A stretch of DNA of 64,000 nucleotides from Chersky-840 sp035604715 (GTDB lineage: Bacteria > Actinomycetota > Acidimicrobiia > Acidimicrobiales > UBA8190). The stretch lies in assembly GCA_963731665.1 (NCBI GenBank), contig CAVSWP010000011.1, positions 310,001 to 374,000 on the forward strand, given 5' to 3'. Positions 42,145-51,191 of this stretch are shown here, piece after piece. Under the pieces are notes generated by a model. The model made no database searches. It had not been told where the DNA came from and worked only from the letters and a program-made list of their open reading frames with translations. Within the stretch, counting starts at the first letter, position 1. Every line of letters begins with the position of its first letter. The position numbers were made by a program, and so were the translations under genes.

Positions 42145-42750
42145 TCACCACGGGGTGCGGAAGGACTCTCGGTAGGCCTTCTCGGACACGGGGCGCCGCC
42201 GGGGCGGCGACAGCGGACGGGCGGGCCAGCCCAGGGGGACGACCGCCATGGGAAGCACCTCGGTGGGGAGCTCGATGATCGAGGCCAGCTCGGCGCCGAA
42301 CATCAGTGGCAGCGTGGTCAGCGAGGAACCCAGTCCGAGGGCGGTCGCCGCCAGCAGGAGGTTCTGGATGGCGGGGAACACCGACGCCTCGAGCACGCGC
42401 CGATCCCCCAGGCGGGTGTCGCCGCCCACGACGACGAGGACGGGGGCGCCGGCGACTCCTCCGATGGCGCCGGAGTCCACGTCGGCGAGCAGGGCCGGTG
42501 ACAACCGGCCCTCGGAGTGGGCCCGGCCCCCACCCTCCCAAGCCTGGCGGGTGAGCGCGCCGATGGCGCCGCGCCGTTGCGCGTCGCGCACCACGACGAA
42601 GACCCAGGGTTGTTTGTTCTCGGCGCTGGGGGCGAAGGTGGCCGCCTCCAGGACCTGTTCCACGGTGTCGTCTTCGACGGGTCTGTCGGCGAAGCTCCGA
42701 CAGGCGCGCTGGCGATGTACGACCTCGAAGACGTCCTCCACCGGCCACAC
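42145..42750 (-). CDS. Nitroreductase-family flavoprotein
   Basis: 201 residues. FMN-binding pattern: VVHRQRACRSFADRPVEDDTVEQVLEAATFAPSAENKQPWVFVVV at the start and AAATALGLGSSLTTLPLMFG in the middle. Family members reduce nitro groups, quinones or related compounds with NAD(P)H; the substrate is unknown. GTG start at 42750. Confidence 0.85.
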   Translation of the reverse strand: MWPVEDVFEVVHRQRACRSFADRPVEDDTVEQVLEAATFAPSAENKQPWVFVVVRDAQRRGAIGALTRQAWEGGGRAHSEGRLSPALLADVDSGAIGGVAGAPVLVVVGGDTRLGDRRVLEASVFPAIQNLLLAATALGLGSSLTTLPLMFGAELASIIELPTEVLPMAVVPLGWPARPLSPPRRRPVSEKAYRESFRTPW

Positions 42751-42768
42751 GCTACGGGTCGGCCCGGG

Positions 42769-43650
42769 CTACGGCGAGATGGTGGCGGCCCTGCCCATGA
42801 CGATCCGGGGCTGCGCCCCCGGGCTCAGCCAGCGCAAGACGGCGAGCAGCTCCGAGGTGGGCAGCGACACGCATCCGGCCGTGGGGCCGCCCTCCGAGAC
42901 GTGCAGGAAGATGGCGCTGCCCGCGCCGGGCACGGTGGGGCTCGTGTTGTAGGCGATCACGGCGCCGTAGTCGTAGGCGGGAGTCTCGTCCATGGGTTCG
43001 GGTGCCGCCCCCGCCTGCGACACCGTGGTGACCCACTGGTTGTAGAGGGGGCTCGATGGATCGTCGTCCCACACGATGTCGGGCCCGGTGACGGGACGGT
43101 ACGGGAATTGCACGCCGGGGTCGGGAAGCACCCCGAAGAAGAAGTCGAAGCCGAACGAGCCCGACGGCGTACGCCCGTCGCCTTCGCGTTTCTGCCCCGG
43201 GGGTGCGAACCCTCCATATCCCACGTTCGCCTGCCACGGTCCGAACACCTGGTGCCAGCCGGCGGAGTCGTGTTGGAAGGCGGTCAGGGTGGCCACGGTC
43301 TGGCCGTACGCCGACGCGCTCACGGCGATCACCTGGGTGGCCGACCCCACGCCCACCAAGCGGGTGACCAGGAGCGGCGCCGGCGGCGGCGGCGCCGGGT
43401 GCGGAGCGGTCGTGGTCACCGGGGCCGGGGCCACTGTGCTCGTCACGGTAGAGGGGACGGTGACGGGAACCGTGCTCGCCACGGTGGTCGGGACCGTGGT
43501 GGGTACGGTGGTCGCCACGGTGGTCAGAACCGTGCTCGTCGACGCCGCTGCGGGACTCGAACCGTGGCGGTGGGCGGCGGAGTTGTGAGCGGGAGCGCAC
43601 GACGCCAGGACGAGGACGACGACGAAGACCAGCGCGCTGCCTACGCCCAC
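42769..43650 (-). CDS. L,D-transpeptidase (YkuD-like) lipoprotein
   Basis: Cell-wall cross-linking or wall-attachment enzyme outside the membrane. GTG 43650; hydrophobic signal VGVGSALVFVVVLVLASCAP with lipobox LASC; a Thr/Val/Pro-rich linker (TTVPTTVPTTVAST...) of ~60 residues; then the catalytic domain ending HVSEGGPTAGCVSLP with the catalytic Cys in AGCVS. 293 aa. It starts only 40 bp from a divergent D,D-carboxypeptidase-like lipoprotein gene. Alternative: a carboxypeptidase acting on stem peptides; the Cys motif favours L,D-transpeptidase/carboxypeptidase chemistry. Confidence 0.82.
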   Translation of the reverse strand: MGVGSALVFVVVLVLASCAPAHNSAAHRHGSSPAAASTSTVLTTVATTVPTTVPTTVASTVPVTVPSTVTSTVAPAPVTTTAPHPAPPPPAPLLVTRLVGVGSATQVIAVSASAYGQTVATLTAFQHDSAGWHQVFGPWQANVGYGGFAPPGQKREGDGRTPSGSFGFDFFFGVLPDPGVQFPYRPVTGPDIVWDDDPSSPLYNQWVTTVSQAGAAPEPMDETPAYDYGAVIAYNTSPTVPGAGSAIFLHVSEGGPTAGCVSLPTSELLAVLRWLSPGAQPRIVMGRAATISP

Positions 43651-43690
43651 CCGCCCGCTCCGCGGCCCGACGGGGCTAGGGTGCGCGTCC

Positions 43691-44535
43691 GTGCCGCGCC
43701 CCGGGCGCCACGTCGCCGTCTGGTTGGTCACCGGTGTCCTCGCCGGCGGGCTCCTGGCCGCATGCTCCAGTAGACCCCGGATCGCCGCCGCCCACACGGG
43801 CGCCACGTCGCCGGGGGCGCCTCGCACCTCGGTCGCGCCTCCCACCTCGGGCGCGTCCCCCACCTCGGTCGCGCCCCCCACTTCGGTCGCGCCCCCGCCA
43901 CGGCGCCCGCCACAACGGCGCCTCCTACCACGGTCGATACCCAGCCATCGACGTCGCCGGCCGCCTCGGGATTCGTGGGCACGGTGGCCACGGTCAGTGC
44001 CGCCCAGGTGGCGGGGACGTGGAGAGCGGGCTGCCCGGTGGGGCCCGCCCAGCTGCGTCTGCTCACCATGAGCTACTGGGGATTCGACGACCGGCCCCAT
44101 GTGGGCACGATGGTGGTGAACAGCGCGGTGACCTCCGCCGTGTTGAAGGTCTTCGCCACGCTGTTCGCCGAGCACTTCCCCATCCGCCAGATGCAGCCCG
44201 AGGACGCCTACGGCGGGCAGGACCCCCTGTCGATGGCGGCCGACAACACGTCGGGCTTCAACTGCCGGTACGCGGTGGCGCCCGGGCCCCCGACGTGGTC
44301 GGTGCACGCCTATGGCGAGGCCATCGACGTGAACCCGGTGGAGAACCCCTATCTCGAAGGAGGCCAGGTCCAGCCGACCGCCGGGGCGCCGTTCCTGGTG
44401 CGCTCGCCCTACCGCCCGGGGATGGCGGTCCCCGGTGGGCAGCTGGTGGAGTCCTTTGCCTCGGTGGGGTGGCAGTGGGGAGGACGCTGGACGGCGAGCC
44501 CCGACTACCAACACTTCTCGGCCACGGGTGGATGA
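43691..44535 (+). pseudogene. M15 (VanY/D-Ala-D-Ala carboxypeptidase-like) lipoprotein, split by a -1 frameshift
   Basis: The signal half (GTG 43691; core then lipobox LLAAC with Cys25; TSVAPP repeats) is in one frame, and the peptidase half (GTVATVSAAQVAGTW ... SVHAYGEAIDVNP ... SPDYQHFSATGG) is in another. The His and Asp zinc ligands (H-x-x-G-x-A-x-D) and the last His are intact. One added base in the five-C run at 43892-43896 restores one open frame with a smooth Pro/Thr linker. So either an assembly indel or a real frame break; as written the full protein cannot be made. An internal ATG at 43975 could yield an unexported fragment. Confidence 0.8.
43825..43896 (+). repeat. Four tandem 18-bp repeats at the frame break
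   Basis: Units start at 43825, 43843, 43861 and 43879 and encode TSVAPP-like hexapeptides in the linker. The fourth unit ends in the C-run where frame is lost. Confidence 0.9.
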
Positions 44536-44543
44536 GGGCGGCG

Positions 44544-44816
44544 TCAGAGATGGCGGGAGAGGCGCGCCACCACCCAGATCACGAGGACGGCGAACGGTAG
44601 GGCGGAGAGAAGCGCCGCCTGCAGCCGGCTGCGCGGTCGCCAACGGCGCCGCGGCCCGGTAAGGCCCTCGGCGAAGCGGTCGAGCCCCACCACGCGCGGT
44701 GCGCTGAGCCGTCGGTGTTGCAGGCTCCTGCCGCGCGCCCCGCGAATGGGTTGCAGACGCCGTCCGGCGGCGCGGCGCTCCCGGGCCTTGGTGCGATTCG
44801 ACCGGGCCGACCCCAC
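44544..44816 (-). CDS. Small basic protein with a C-terminal membrane helix
   Basis: 90 residues, very Arg-rich (res 1-65), then LQAALLSALPFAVLVIWVVARL as a tail anchor. No recognised family. Start GTG 44816 without a clear Shine-Dalgarno sequence; divergent from the SDR gene across 75 bp. Could be spurious, since Arg-rich frames arise easily in high-GC DNA; the clean hydrophobic tail is the only support. Confidence 0.35.
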   Translation of the reverse strand: MGSARSNRTKARERRAAGRRLQPIRGARGRSLQHRRLSAPRVVGLDRFAEGLTGPRRRWRPRSRLQAALLSALPFAVLVIWVVARLSRHL

Positions 44817-44891
44817 CGGACCAGCTTGGCATGGCGGCCGTGTGCGACCCGTTGGTAGCGTCAGCCGTCCTCTGCGTGAGGGCCCCCGACC

Positions 44892-45659
44892 ATGACCGAC
44901 CTCTTCTCCATCGCCGGCAAGACCGCCCTCGTCACGGGGGGATCCCGGGGCATCGGGAAGATGATCTCCACCGGGTTCGTCGAGGCGGGGGCCAAGGTGT
45001 ACGTGTCGTCGCGCAAGGCAGAGGCGTGTGAGGAGCTGGCCGCCGAGCTGTCGGACGTCGGTGAGTGCGTGGCGCTGCCCGCCGACTTGTCGACCGAGCC
45101 CGGGTGCCGGGCCCTAGCGGCAGCGCTGGCCGAGCGCGAGTCGATGCTGCACATCCTGGTGAACAACGCCGGCAACACGTGGGGTGCACCCTTCGAGGAG
45201 TTCGACGACGCCGCCTGGGACCGCGTGCTGTCGCTGAACGTGAAGGGGGTGTTCCACACCACGAAGTTCCTGACACCACTGTTGCGAGCCGCCTCGAGTC
45301 CCGACGACCCGGCGCGCGTCATCAACATCGGGTCGATCGACGGGATCGCCGTGTCCGTGCTCGAGAGCTACTCGTACGGGGCGTCCAAGGCGGCCGTCCA
45401 CCACCTCACCCGGCACCTGGCCAAGCGCCTGGCGCCGTCGATCACGGTCAACGCCATCGCGCCGGGGCCCTTCGAGTCCAAGATGATGGCGGCCACGCTC
45501 GAAGCCTTCGGCGAGCAGATCGCCGCCGGCGCGCCGCTGCGCCGCATCGGCCGGCCCGACGACATGGCGGGGCCGGCCATCTTTCTGGCGTCGCGAGCCG
45601 GCGCCTATCTGACCGGAGCCATCATCCCCGTCGACGGCGGGATCGCCACCGTCGGCTGA
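44892..45659 (+). CDS. Short-chain dehydrogenase/reductase
   Basis: 255 residues of the classical SDR type: cofactor motif VTGGSRGIG, NNAG, catalytic Ser in INIGSIDG, and YSYGASKAAV with Tyr and Lys; tail GAIIPVDGG. The substrate is not predictable; it is followed 20 bp later by a luciferase-like oxidoreductase and an MDR reductase on the same strand, suggesting joint redox steps on one lipid or xenobiotic substrate. Confidence 0.9.
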   Translation: MTDLFSIAGKTALVTGGSRGIGKMISTGFVEAGAKVYVSSRKAEACEELAAELSDVGECVALPADLSTEPGCRALAAALAERESMLHILVNNAGNTWGAPFEEFDDAAWDRVLSLNVKGVFHTTKFLTPLLRAASSPDDPARVINIGSIDGIAVSVLESYSYGASKAAVHHLTRHLAKRLAPSITVNAIAPGPFESKMMAATLEAFGEQIAAGAPLRRIGRPDDMAGPAIFLASRAGAYLTGAIIPVDGGIATVG

Positions 45660-45680
45660 GCCAAATCCAGGAAGGAGATC

Positions 45681-46710
45681 ATGCGACTGAGCACGATGCT
45701 CGACTACTCACGGGGGATCAAGGAGTCCGCCGACCACGTGGCGCAGCTCGAACGCGCCGGCCTGGACATCGTGTGGGTGGCCGAGGCCTACGGCCTCGAC
45801 GGGCCCAGCCAGATGGGCTACATCTCGGCGAGGACCGAGCGTGTCGAGATCGGGTCGGCCATCCTGCCCATCTACTCGCGCACCCCGGCGCTGTTGGCTC
45901 AGACCGCGGCGGGGATCGACGCCCTGAGCGAGGGCCGCTTCATCCTGGGACTGGGGGCGTCGGGGCCACAGGTCATCGAGGGGTGGCACGGGGTGGCCTA
46001 CGACCGGCCGCTGGAGCGAACACGGGAGATCATCGACATCTGTCGCAAGGTGTGGCGCCGCGAGGTGCTGACCAACGAAGGCCTCTACCCCATCCCGCTC
46101 CCACCCGGGCTCGGCACCGGGCTGGGCAAGCCCCTCAAGCTCATCAACCACCCGGTGCGCGAGGAGATCCCCATCTGGGTGGCGTCGATGGGACCGAAGA
46201 ACGTCGAGATGACCGCCGAGCTCGCTGACGGATGGTTCCCGTTCCTGTTCATCCCGGAACGGGCCCACGAGGTGTGGGGCGATGCCCTCGGCGCCGGGGC
46301 GGCCCGGCGTTCACCGCGAGCGCGCTCCCCTGGAGGTCGCCGCCGGGGGCCTCGTCGCCATCGGGGACGGGCTCAAGCACCTGCGGGAGCTGGCCCGGCC
46401 CATGACGGCGCTGTACGTGGGGGGCATGGGCGCCCGGGGCCGCAATTTCTACAACGCCCTGACGCGCCGCTACGGGTTCGAGGCCGAGGCCGAGCTCATC
46501 CAGGACCTCTACCTGAGCGGGAAGAAGGAGGAGGCGGCCGCGGCGGTGCCCGACGAGCTCCTCGAGCTCACCTCGCTGGTGGGCCCCCCGGGCTATGTGC
46601 AAGAGCGCATCGCCGCCTACCGCCAGGCCGGCGTCACCGTGTTGAACGTGACCCCGGTGGGCCCCGACCCCCTGGCCATCATCGAGCGATTGAAGGAGTG
46701 GTGCAGTTGA
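45681..46710 (+). pseudogene. LLM-class (probably F420-dependent) oxidoreductase, broken by a +1 frameshift
   Basis: N-terminal half from ATG 45681 (MRLSTMLDYSRGIKES ... LDIVWVAEAYGLDGPSQMGY ... EGRFILGLGASGPQVIEGW ... IWVASMGPKNVEMTAELADGWFP) is in one frame; the C-terminal half (LEVAAGGLVAIGDGLKHLRELARPMTALYVGGMGARGRNFYN ... to stop 46710) is in the next. The break lies between about 46282 and 46330, where removing one base restores a continuous ~343-residue TIM-barrel protein. The first frame stays open through the next gene by chance. GGAAGGAG upstream of the start. Indel error or true loss cannot be told apart here. Confidence 0.82.
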
Positions 46711-47708
46711 CCAACCGCCGCATGGTGCTGGCCCGGCGCCCCTCGGGCATGGTGGACGAGACCACCACCCGGCTCGAGGACGGCCCCGTGCCCGAGGCCG
46801 GACCGGGAGAGGCCCTCATCGCTGTGCGCTTCCTGTCCATCGACCCGACCATCCGCACGTGGATGGACGACGCGCCGGGGTATCTCCCCCCCATCGAGCT
46901 CGGCGACACCGTCCGGGGTGGGGGCGTGGGCGAGGTGGTGCGGTCCAACAGCGACCGGTATGCGGTGGGTGACCTCGTGGTGGGCATGACGGGGTGGCAG
47001 GACTACGTCATCGCCGACGAGGGCTCCGCCGCCATGCAGGTGATCCCGCCGGGGATCGACCCCCCGCTGGTGTTGAGCGTGCTGGGGGTGACCGGGATGA
47101 CCGCCTACTTCGGGATGATCGACGTGGGTCGGGTCACCGAGGGCGACACCGTGGTGGTGTCGGGCGCGGCCGGGGCCACGGGGTGCGTCGCCGGTCAGAT
47201 CGCCCGCATCCGGGGGGCCGACAAGGTGGTCGGCATCGCGGGGACACCGCAGAAGTGCGCCTGGATCGTGGACGAGCTCGGCTTCGACGCGGCGGTCAAT
47301 TACCGCAGCGACGACGTGGCGAAGTCGCTGCGGGCGTTGTGCCCCGGGGGTATCGACCTCTACTACGACAACGTGGGCGGGGAGATCCTCGACATCTGTC
47401 TCGCCCAGATGGCTCTGCGGGGCCGCATCGTGATGTGCGGCGCCATCTCCGTGTACAACGAGACCACCAGGCCTCCCGGACCGCGCAACATCTTCAACCT
47501 CATCGTCAAGCGGGCCCGCATGGAGGGGTTTCTCGTGCTCGACTACCTCGACCGGTTCCCCGAGGCGCAGATCGAGATGGTGGGTTGGCTGGCCGAGGGC
47601 CGGGTCAAGCACGCCGAGCACATCGTGGACGGGCTCGAGCACGCCCCCGAGGCCCTCAATCTGCTGTTCACCGGGGGCAACACGGGAAAGGTGATCGTGA
47701 AGCTCTAG
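46707..47708 (+). CDS. NADP-dependent medium-chain (PTGR/alkenal-reductase-type) oxidoreductase
   Basis: 333 residues of the zinc-free MDR family: TNRRMVLARRPSG start, FLSIDPTIRTWMDD, nucleotide-binding SGAAGATGCVAGQIARIRGADKVVGIAG, and DLYYDNVGGEILD. Typical reaction: NADPH reduction of an activated C=C bond. I take TTG 46707 as the start because it overlaps the LLM stop (TTGA) and lies eight bases after GAAGGAG; GTG codons at 46698 or 46701 are alternatives. Confidence 0.88.
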   Translation: MTNRRMVLARRPSGMVDETTTRLEDGPVPEAGPGEALIAVRFLSIDPTIRTWMDDAPGYLPPIELGDTVRGGGVGEVVRSNSDRYAVGDLVVGMTGWQDYVIADEGSAAMQVIPPGIDPPLVLSVLGVTGMTAYFGMIDVGRVTEGDTVVVSGAAGATGCVAGQIARIRGADKVVGIAGTPQKCAWIVDELGFDAAVNYRSDDVAKSLRALCPGGIDLYYDNVGGEILDICLAQMALRGRIVMCGAISVYNETTRPPGPRNIFNLIVKRARMEGFLVLDYLDRFPEAQIEMVGWLAEGRVKHAEHIVDGLEHAPEALNLLFTGGNTGKVIVKL

Positions 47709-48460
47709 GAAGTCTCGTCGAACCAGTCCCAACGCCACGGGGTGACGGTCTCGAGGGGACCGGCGAACACGACGGGGCGCTGCCCGCTTTGGATGAGCGG
47801 GCGCAGCGTCGGGCCCAGGGCACCCGCCACGGTCAGGGGATCGGCGTCGAGGAAGCCCACGGTGACGGACTTGTCGCCGGGGTGCCAGTGCGCCTCGGCG
47901 CGGCGTGCGTCGCTGGTGAAGCTCCACACCCCGGCGACGCCGGGCGCCCCGAGCAGGGCGGCGGCGAGCTCCTCGTCCTCGGCGCGGCGTGGTCCGGCGG
48001 CGGCCGACTCGTGCTCGGACGACGCCGCGTTGTCGCGCACCACGACGTAGACGCCGCGGTTGGGTCGGTAGGCGACGGCGTCGGCCGACACCAGCACCCG
48101 GGGCGCCGCCAGCACGCCGGTGAGGGCGAAGGGGCCCGACAGGCGCGAACGCCGGTGCTCGTGGAAGCGGCCTTCGGCGCGCAGGCGACGCCCGAGGGCC
48201 CAGAACTGCTCCAGGGTGACGTCCACCGGCTCACCCATGAGGTAGAGGGTCATGTAGTGCACGGGGGCCAGGGCCGAGGCGTCGTCCTGGCGGGCCCGTT
48301 GGCACGCCGGGGTGCACACCCAGCGCTGGCCGAAGACGACACCGGGGAGGGGAAATTGCTCGGGCATGTGGTCGAGCTGGTGCCACTCGTTGTAGGACCG
48401 GTGCTCGGCGGGGTCGGTGACCTCGGTGAACGAGAAGAAGCCGATCTGGACCTTGCTCAT
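47705..48460 (-). CDS. Protein of unknown function with EthD-like repeated half-domains
   Basis: 251 residues, MSKVQIGFFSFTEVTDP. The segment SYNEWHQLDHMPEQFPLPGVVFGQRWVCTPAC resembles EthD/dimeric alpha-beta-barrel proteins, and a second similar strand pattern follows (RGVYVVVRDNAA ...). No catalytic motif recognised. Convergent with the MDR gene, stops overlapping by four bases, and divergent from the PQQ-propeller gene. Confidence 0.65.
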   Translation of the reverse strand: MSKVQIGFFSFTEVTDPAEHRSYNEWHQLDHMPEQFPLPGVVFGQRWVCTPACQRARQDDASALAPVHYMTLYLMGEPVDVTLEQFWALGRRLRAEGRFHEHRRSRLSGPFALTGVLAAPRVLVSADAVAYRPNRGVYVVVRDNAASSEHESAAAGPRRAEDEELAAALLGAPGVAGVWSFTSDARRAEAHWHPGDKSVTVGFLDADPLTVAGALGPTLRPLIQSGQRPVVFAGPLETVTPWRWDWFDETS

Positions 48461-48528
48461 GGGTGGCAGTCCAGCACGGCCCGGCCCGGCGCGGCGACAT
48501 GACCCCCGGCAACGGCAAGACTCGCCCC

Positions 48529-49989
48529 ATGGCGGCGAGCCGGCTTCGGAGCACGGCGTTGCTCCCGGCCCTCATGGCGATGGCACTCGCCGCCGGCGCC
48601 TGCGCCAGCGGGCCGTCGGCGCCCCGGGCCGGCACTGCCCATGGGTCGACCGCGACGAAGCCGGCGCCCGGCTCGGCCTCGTCCTCCACGGCGACGACGA
48701 GCCCGGCCTCCGGCGGGTCGTGGCTGACCTACGGCGGGAGCTTCTCGCGCACCTCGGTGCAGAGCACGGGCCCCGACTTCACCCAGAAGCCGACGGCGGC
48801 GTGGACGTCACCGGCACTCGACGGACCCGTCTACGGCGAGCCGCTCGTGTACGACGGACAGGTCTTCGTGGCCACCGAGAACGACACCGTGTACGCGCTG
48901 TCGGAATCCGACGGCGCTCTGGAGTGGTCGGAGCACCTGGCGTCCCCCGTGCCGGCCACCATGCTGCCGTGCGGGGACATCTCCCCCACCGTCGGGATCA
49001 CCTCGACGATGGTGATCGACCCCACCACCGGCACCCTGTTCGCCTCGGCCGCGCTGGTGTCGGGATCGTCGGTCAGGCACTCCGTGTACGCCCTGGACAT
49101 CGCCACCCACCGCGTCCTGTGGAGCCGGGGGGTGGACCAACCGGGATGGACGGCGGCTGCCCAGCTGCAGCGGATCGGCCTGGCCCTGTCCGCCGGGCGC
49201 GTCATCGTCGGCTTCGGGGGCAACTTCGGTGACTGCGGGAGCTACCACGGGTGGGTGGTCGGCGTCCCCGAGTCCGGGGTCGGGTCGGAGCTCGCCTACC
49301 GGGTGCCCACGGCCAACCAGGGCGCCATCTGGGCCCCGGCCGGCGTGACCGTCGACGGCGCTGGCGACGTCTTCGTGGTCACCGGCAACGGCAGCGCCGG
49401 GCCGGGCCAGCCCTTCGACCACGGGGACAGCGTGATCGAACTGTCCTCGGCGCTCGTCGAGCGCGGGTACTTCGCCCCGTCGGACTGGGCCCTGGACAAC
49501 GCCGACGACGGCGACCTGGGCTCGACGGCGGCCATGCTCCTCGACGGGTCTCGGTTGTTCATCGTGGGCAAGCAGCAGACGGCCTACCTGCTCGACGCGA
49601 CGAGTCTCGGGGGGATCGGGGGGCAGCTGGCGTCGAGCAGTGTGTGCAAGTCGCTCGGGGGAAACGCCTACCAGGCACCGGACGCCTACGTGGTGTGCAC
49701 CGACAGCGGCACCGTGGACCAGGTGAAGGTGGGGCCGGGCGCCACCTTGACGCCGGGTTGGCAATGGACATCGCCCACCGGCAACGCCGGTTCGCCCACG
49801 ATCGCCGGCGGGGTGTTGTGGAGCGTCGACATCGGCGCGTCGGTGCTGTACGGGGTGGACCTGGCCAGCGGGGCCACCCTCTACACCCTGGCGCTCACCA
49901 CCGGCACCCCGCAGCACTTCGCGGCACCCAGCGCCGCCGGGGGAATGCTGTTCGTGGCGGGCGCCAGCCACGTGGAGGCGTTTCGCTGA
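48529..49989 (+). CDS. Secreted PQQ-like beta-propeller (probable lipoprotein)
   Basis: About 486 residues. Signal peptide MAASRLRSTALLPALMAMALAAGACASG, with a weak lipobox AGAC, and a Ser/Thr/Ala linker. Then repeated blades: DGPVYGEPLVYDGQVFVATENDTVYALSESDGALEWSEHL, HSVYALDIATHRVLWSRGV, APAGVTVDGAGDVFVVTGNG, and others. No obvious PQQ or metal ligand set, so a binding or scaffold role is as likely as a dehydrogenase. An ATG at 48499 is an alternative start. Confidence 0.78.
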   Translation: MAASRLRSTALLPALMAMALAAGACASGPSAPRAGTAHGSTATKPAPGSASSSTATTSPASGGSWLTYGGSFSRTSVQSTGPDFTQKPTAAWTSPALDGPVYGEPLVYDGQVFVATENDTVYALSESDGALEWSEHLASPVPATMLPCGDISPTVGITSTMVIDPTTGTLFASAALVSGSSVRHSVYALDIATHRVLWSRGVDQPGWTAAAQLQRIGLALSAGRVIVGFGGNFGDCGSYHGWVVGVPESGVGSELAYRVPTANQGAIWAPAGVTVDGAGDVFVVTGNGSAGPGQPFDHGDSVIELSSALVERGYFAPSDWALDNADDGDLGSTAAMLLDGSRLFIVGKQQTAYLLDATSLGGIGGQLASSSVCKSLGGNAYQAPDAYVVCTDSGTVDQVKVGPGATLTPGWQWTSPTGNAGSPTIAGGVLWSVDIGASVLYGVDLASGATLYTLALTTGTPQHFAAPSAAGGMLFVAGASHVEAFR

Positions 49990-50028
49990 TCCACGGGCCG
50001 CCTGCCCGCGGTGCAGCGCAGCGGCAGA

Positions 50029-51015
50029 TCAGGTGGCGAGGGGCTCGTGCACCGGAGAGGTCAGGGTCTCGATCTGGGCGGCGGTGGGCCAGCGGACCTT
50101 GGTGACCCAGCCGGCCCGCTCGAACAGCCTGATGAGCCCGGCGGACAGGTCCACCTGGTGGGCGAGCACGCCGTGACGGGCCGACGCCGGGGCGGCGTGG
50201 TGGAAGTTGTGCCAACTCTCCCCGAACGACACCAAGGCCAGGGAAGCCACGTTGGCGCTGTGGTCACCGGTGATGAAGGGCCTGCGACCCCAGAGATGGC
50301 ACACCGAGTTGATGCTCCACGTCACGTGGTGCAGCAGCGCCATGCGGATCAGGCCCGCCCACAGGAACACCCCGAGCGCGCCACCGAGGGTGCCGGTGAC
50401 GGCCCACCCGAGGCCGAAGGGGATCACCAGCGAGGCGACGGCCAGAGGGGGGAACAACCGGTCGATCACCACCAGGTCCCGGTCCCGCAGGAGATCGGGG
50501 GCGAAACGCCTCTGGTCCGTCGGGTCGGATGCGAACAGCCATCCCACGTGCGCCCACAGGAACCCCCGCGTGGTCGTGGGGACGTCGGTCCCGTGGTTGA
50601 CGGGGGAATGGGGATCACCGGGCTTGTCGCTGAACACGTGGTGACGGCGATGGGTGGTGACCCAACTGATCACCGATCCTTCGAGCGCCATCGTCCCGGC
50701 CACGGCCAACACGATCTTGAGGGCCCGGTTGGCCCGGAAGCTCTTGTGGGCGAAGAGGCGGTGGAAGCCGGCGCTGATCCCGAAGCCGGTGAAGGCGTAG
50801 AAGGCGACGGCCAAGCCGAGGCCCCAGATGGTCTTGGAGCCTCCCCAACCCAGAGGGATGAACACGGCCAGCGCCACCACGGGCCCGGCCACGAGCAGGG
50901 CGGTCACGGTTCGGGCCACCGCCATCGGTTGGGTGAGCGGGCCGTCGGCGACGGGCTCCGGCGACATGGTGGCGGCCCGGGGTACGGGCGGCCTCTCGAG
51001 AACGGTCTGAGGCAC
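50029..51015 (-). CDS. Membrane acyl-CoA (delta-9-type) fatty acid desaturase
   Basis: 328 residues. Three histidine boxes: HRLFAH, HRRHH and HNFHH, plus CHLWG and GDHSANV, the arrangement of stearoyl-CoA-type desaturases that bind a di-iron centre. Two hydrophobic hairpins lie around TALLVAGPVVALAVFIPL and FPPLAVASLVIPFGLGWAV. Introduces a cis double bond for membrane fluidity. GTG start 51015; no electron-transfer partner is adjacent. Confidence 0.92.
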   Translation of the reverse strand: MPQTVLERPPVPRAATMSPEPVADGPLTQPMAVARTVTALLVAGPVVALAVFIPLGWGGSKTIWGLGLAVAFYAFTGFGISAGFHRLFAHKSFRANRALKIVLAVAGTMALEGSVISWVTTHRRHHVFSDKPGDPHSPVNHGTDVPTTTRGFLWAHVGWLFASDPTDQRRFAPDLLRDRDLVVIDRLFPPLAVASLVIPFGLGWAVTGTLGGALGVFLWAGLIRMALLHHVTWSINSVCHLWGRRPFITGDHSANVASLALVSFGESWHNFHHAAPASARHGVLAHQVDLSAGLIRLFERAGWVTKVRWPTAAQIETLTSPVHEPLAT

Positions 51016-51191
51016 GGCGTCGACTTCCTGCCTGGCGCGGTGGGGCGGAACTCCCCACTGTCGGGCGTATAGGGGTCACCGTGGTCTCGGGCGACACGTT
51101 TCATCCCTATTGTACCCCCGACCGCTCCTGGGCGGGGTCGGCCCGAGTCGTTGCCCCAGTCCCTGGTACAGCGGTATTCGCGGCCCCAGGA

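Noticed and set aside
42134..42748. Alternative 204-residue frame over the nitroreductase
   Set aside because: Arg/Gly-rich out-of-frame shadow; the nitroreductase frame has complete FMN-binding motifs.
45681..47708. A single 675-residue frame looking like an LLM-MDR fusion enzyme
   Set aside because: The middle 140 residues are low-complexity Arg/Gly/Pro, while the real LLM C-terminus is in the +1 frame and ends at 46710, followed by the MDR start. It is a chance read-through.
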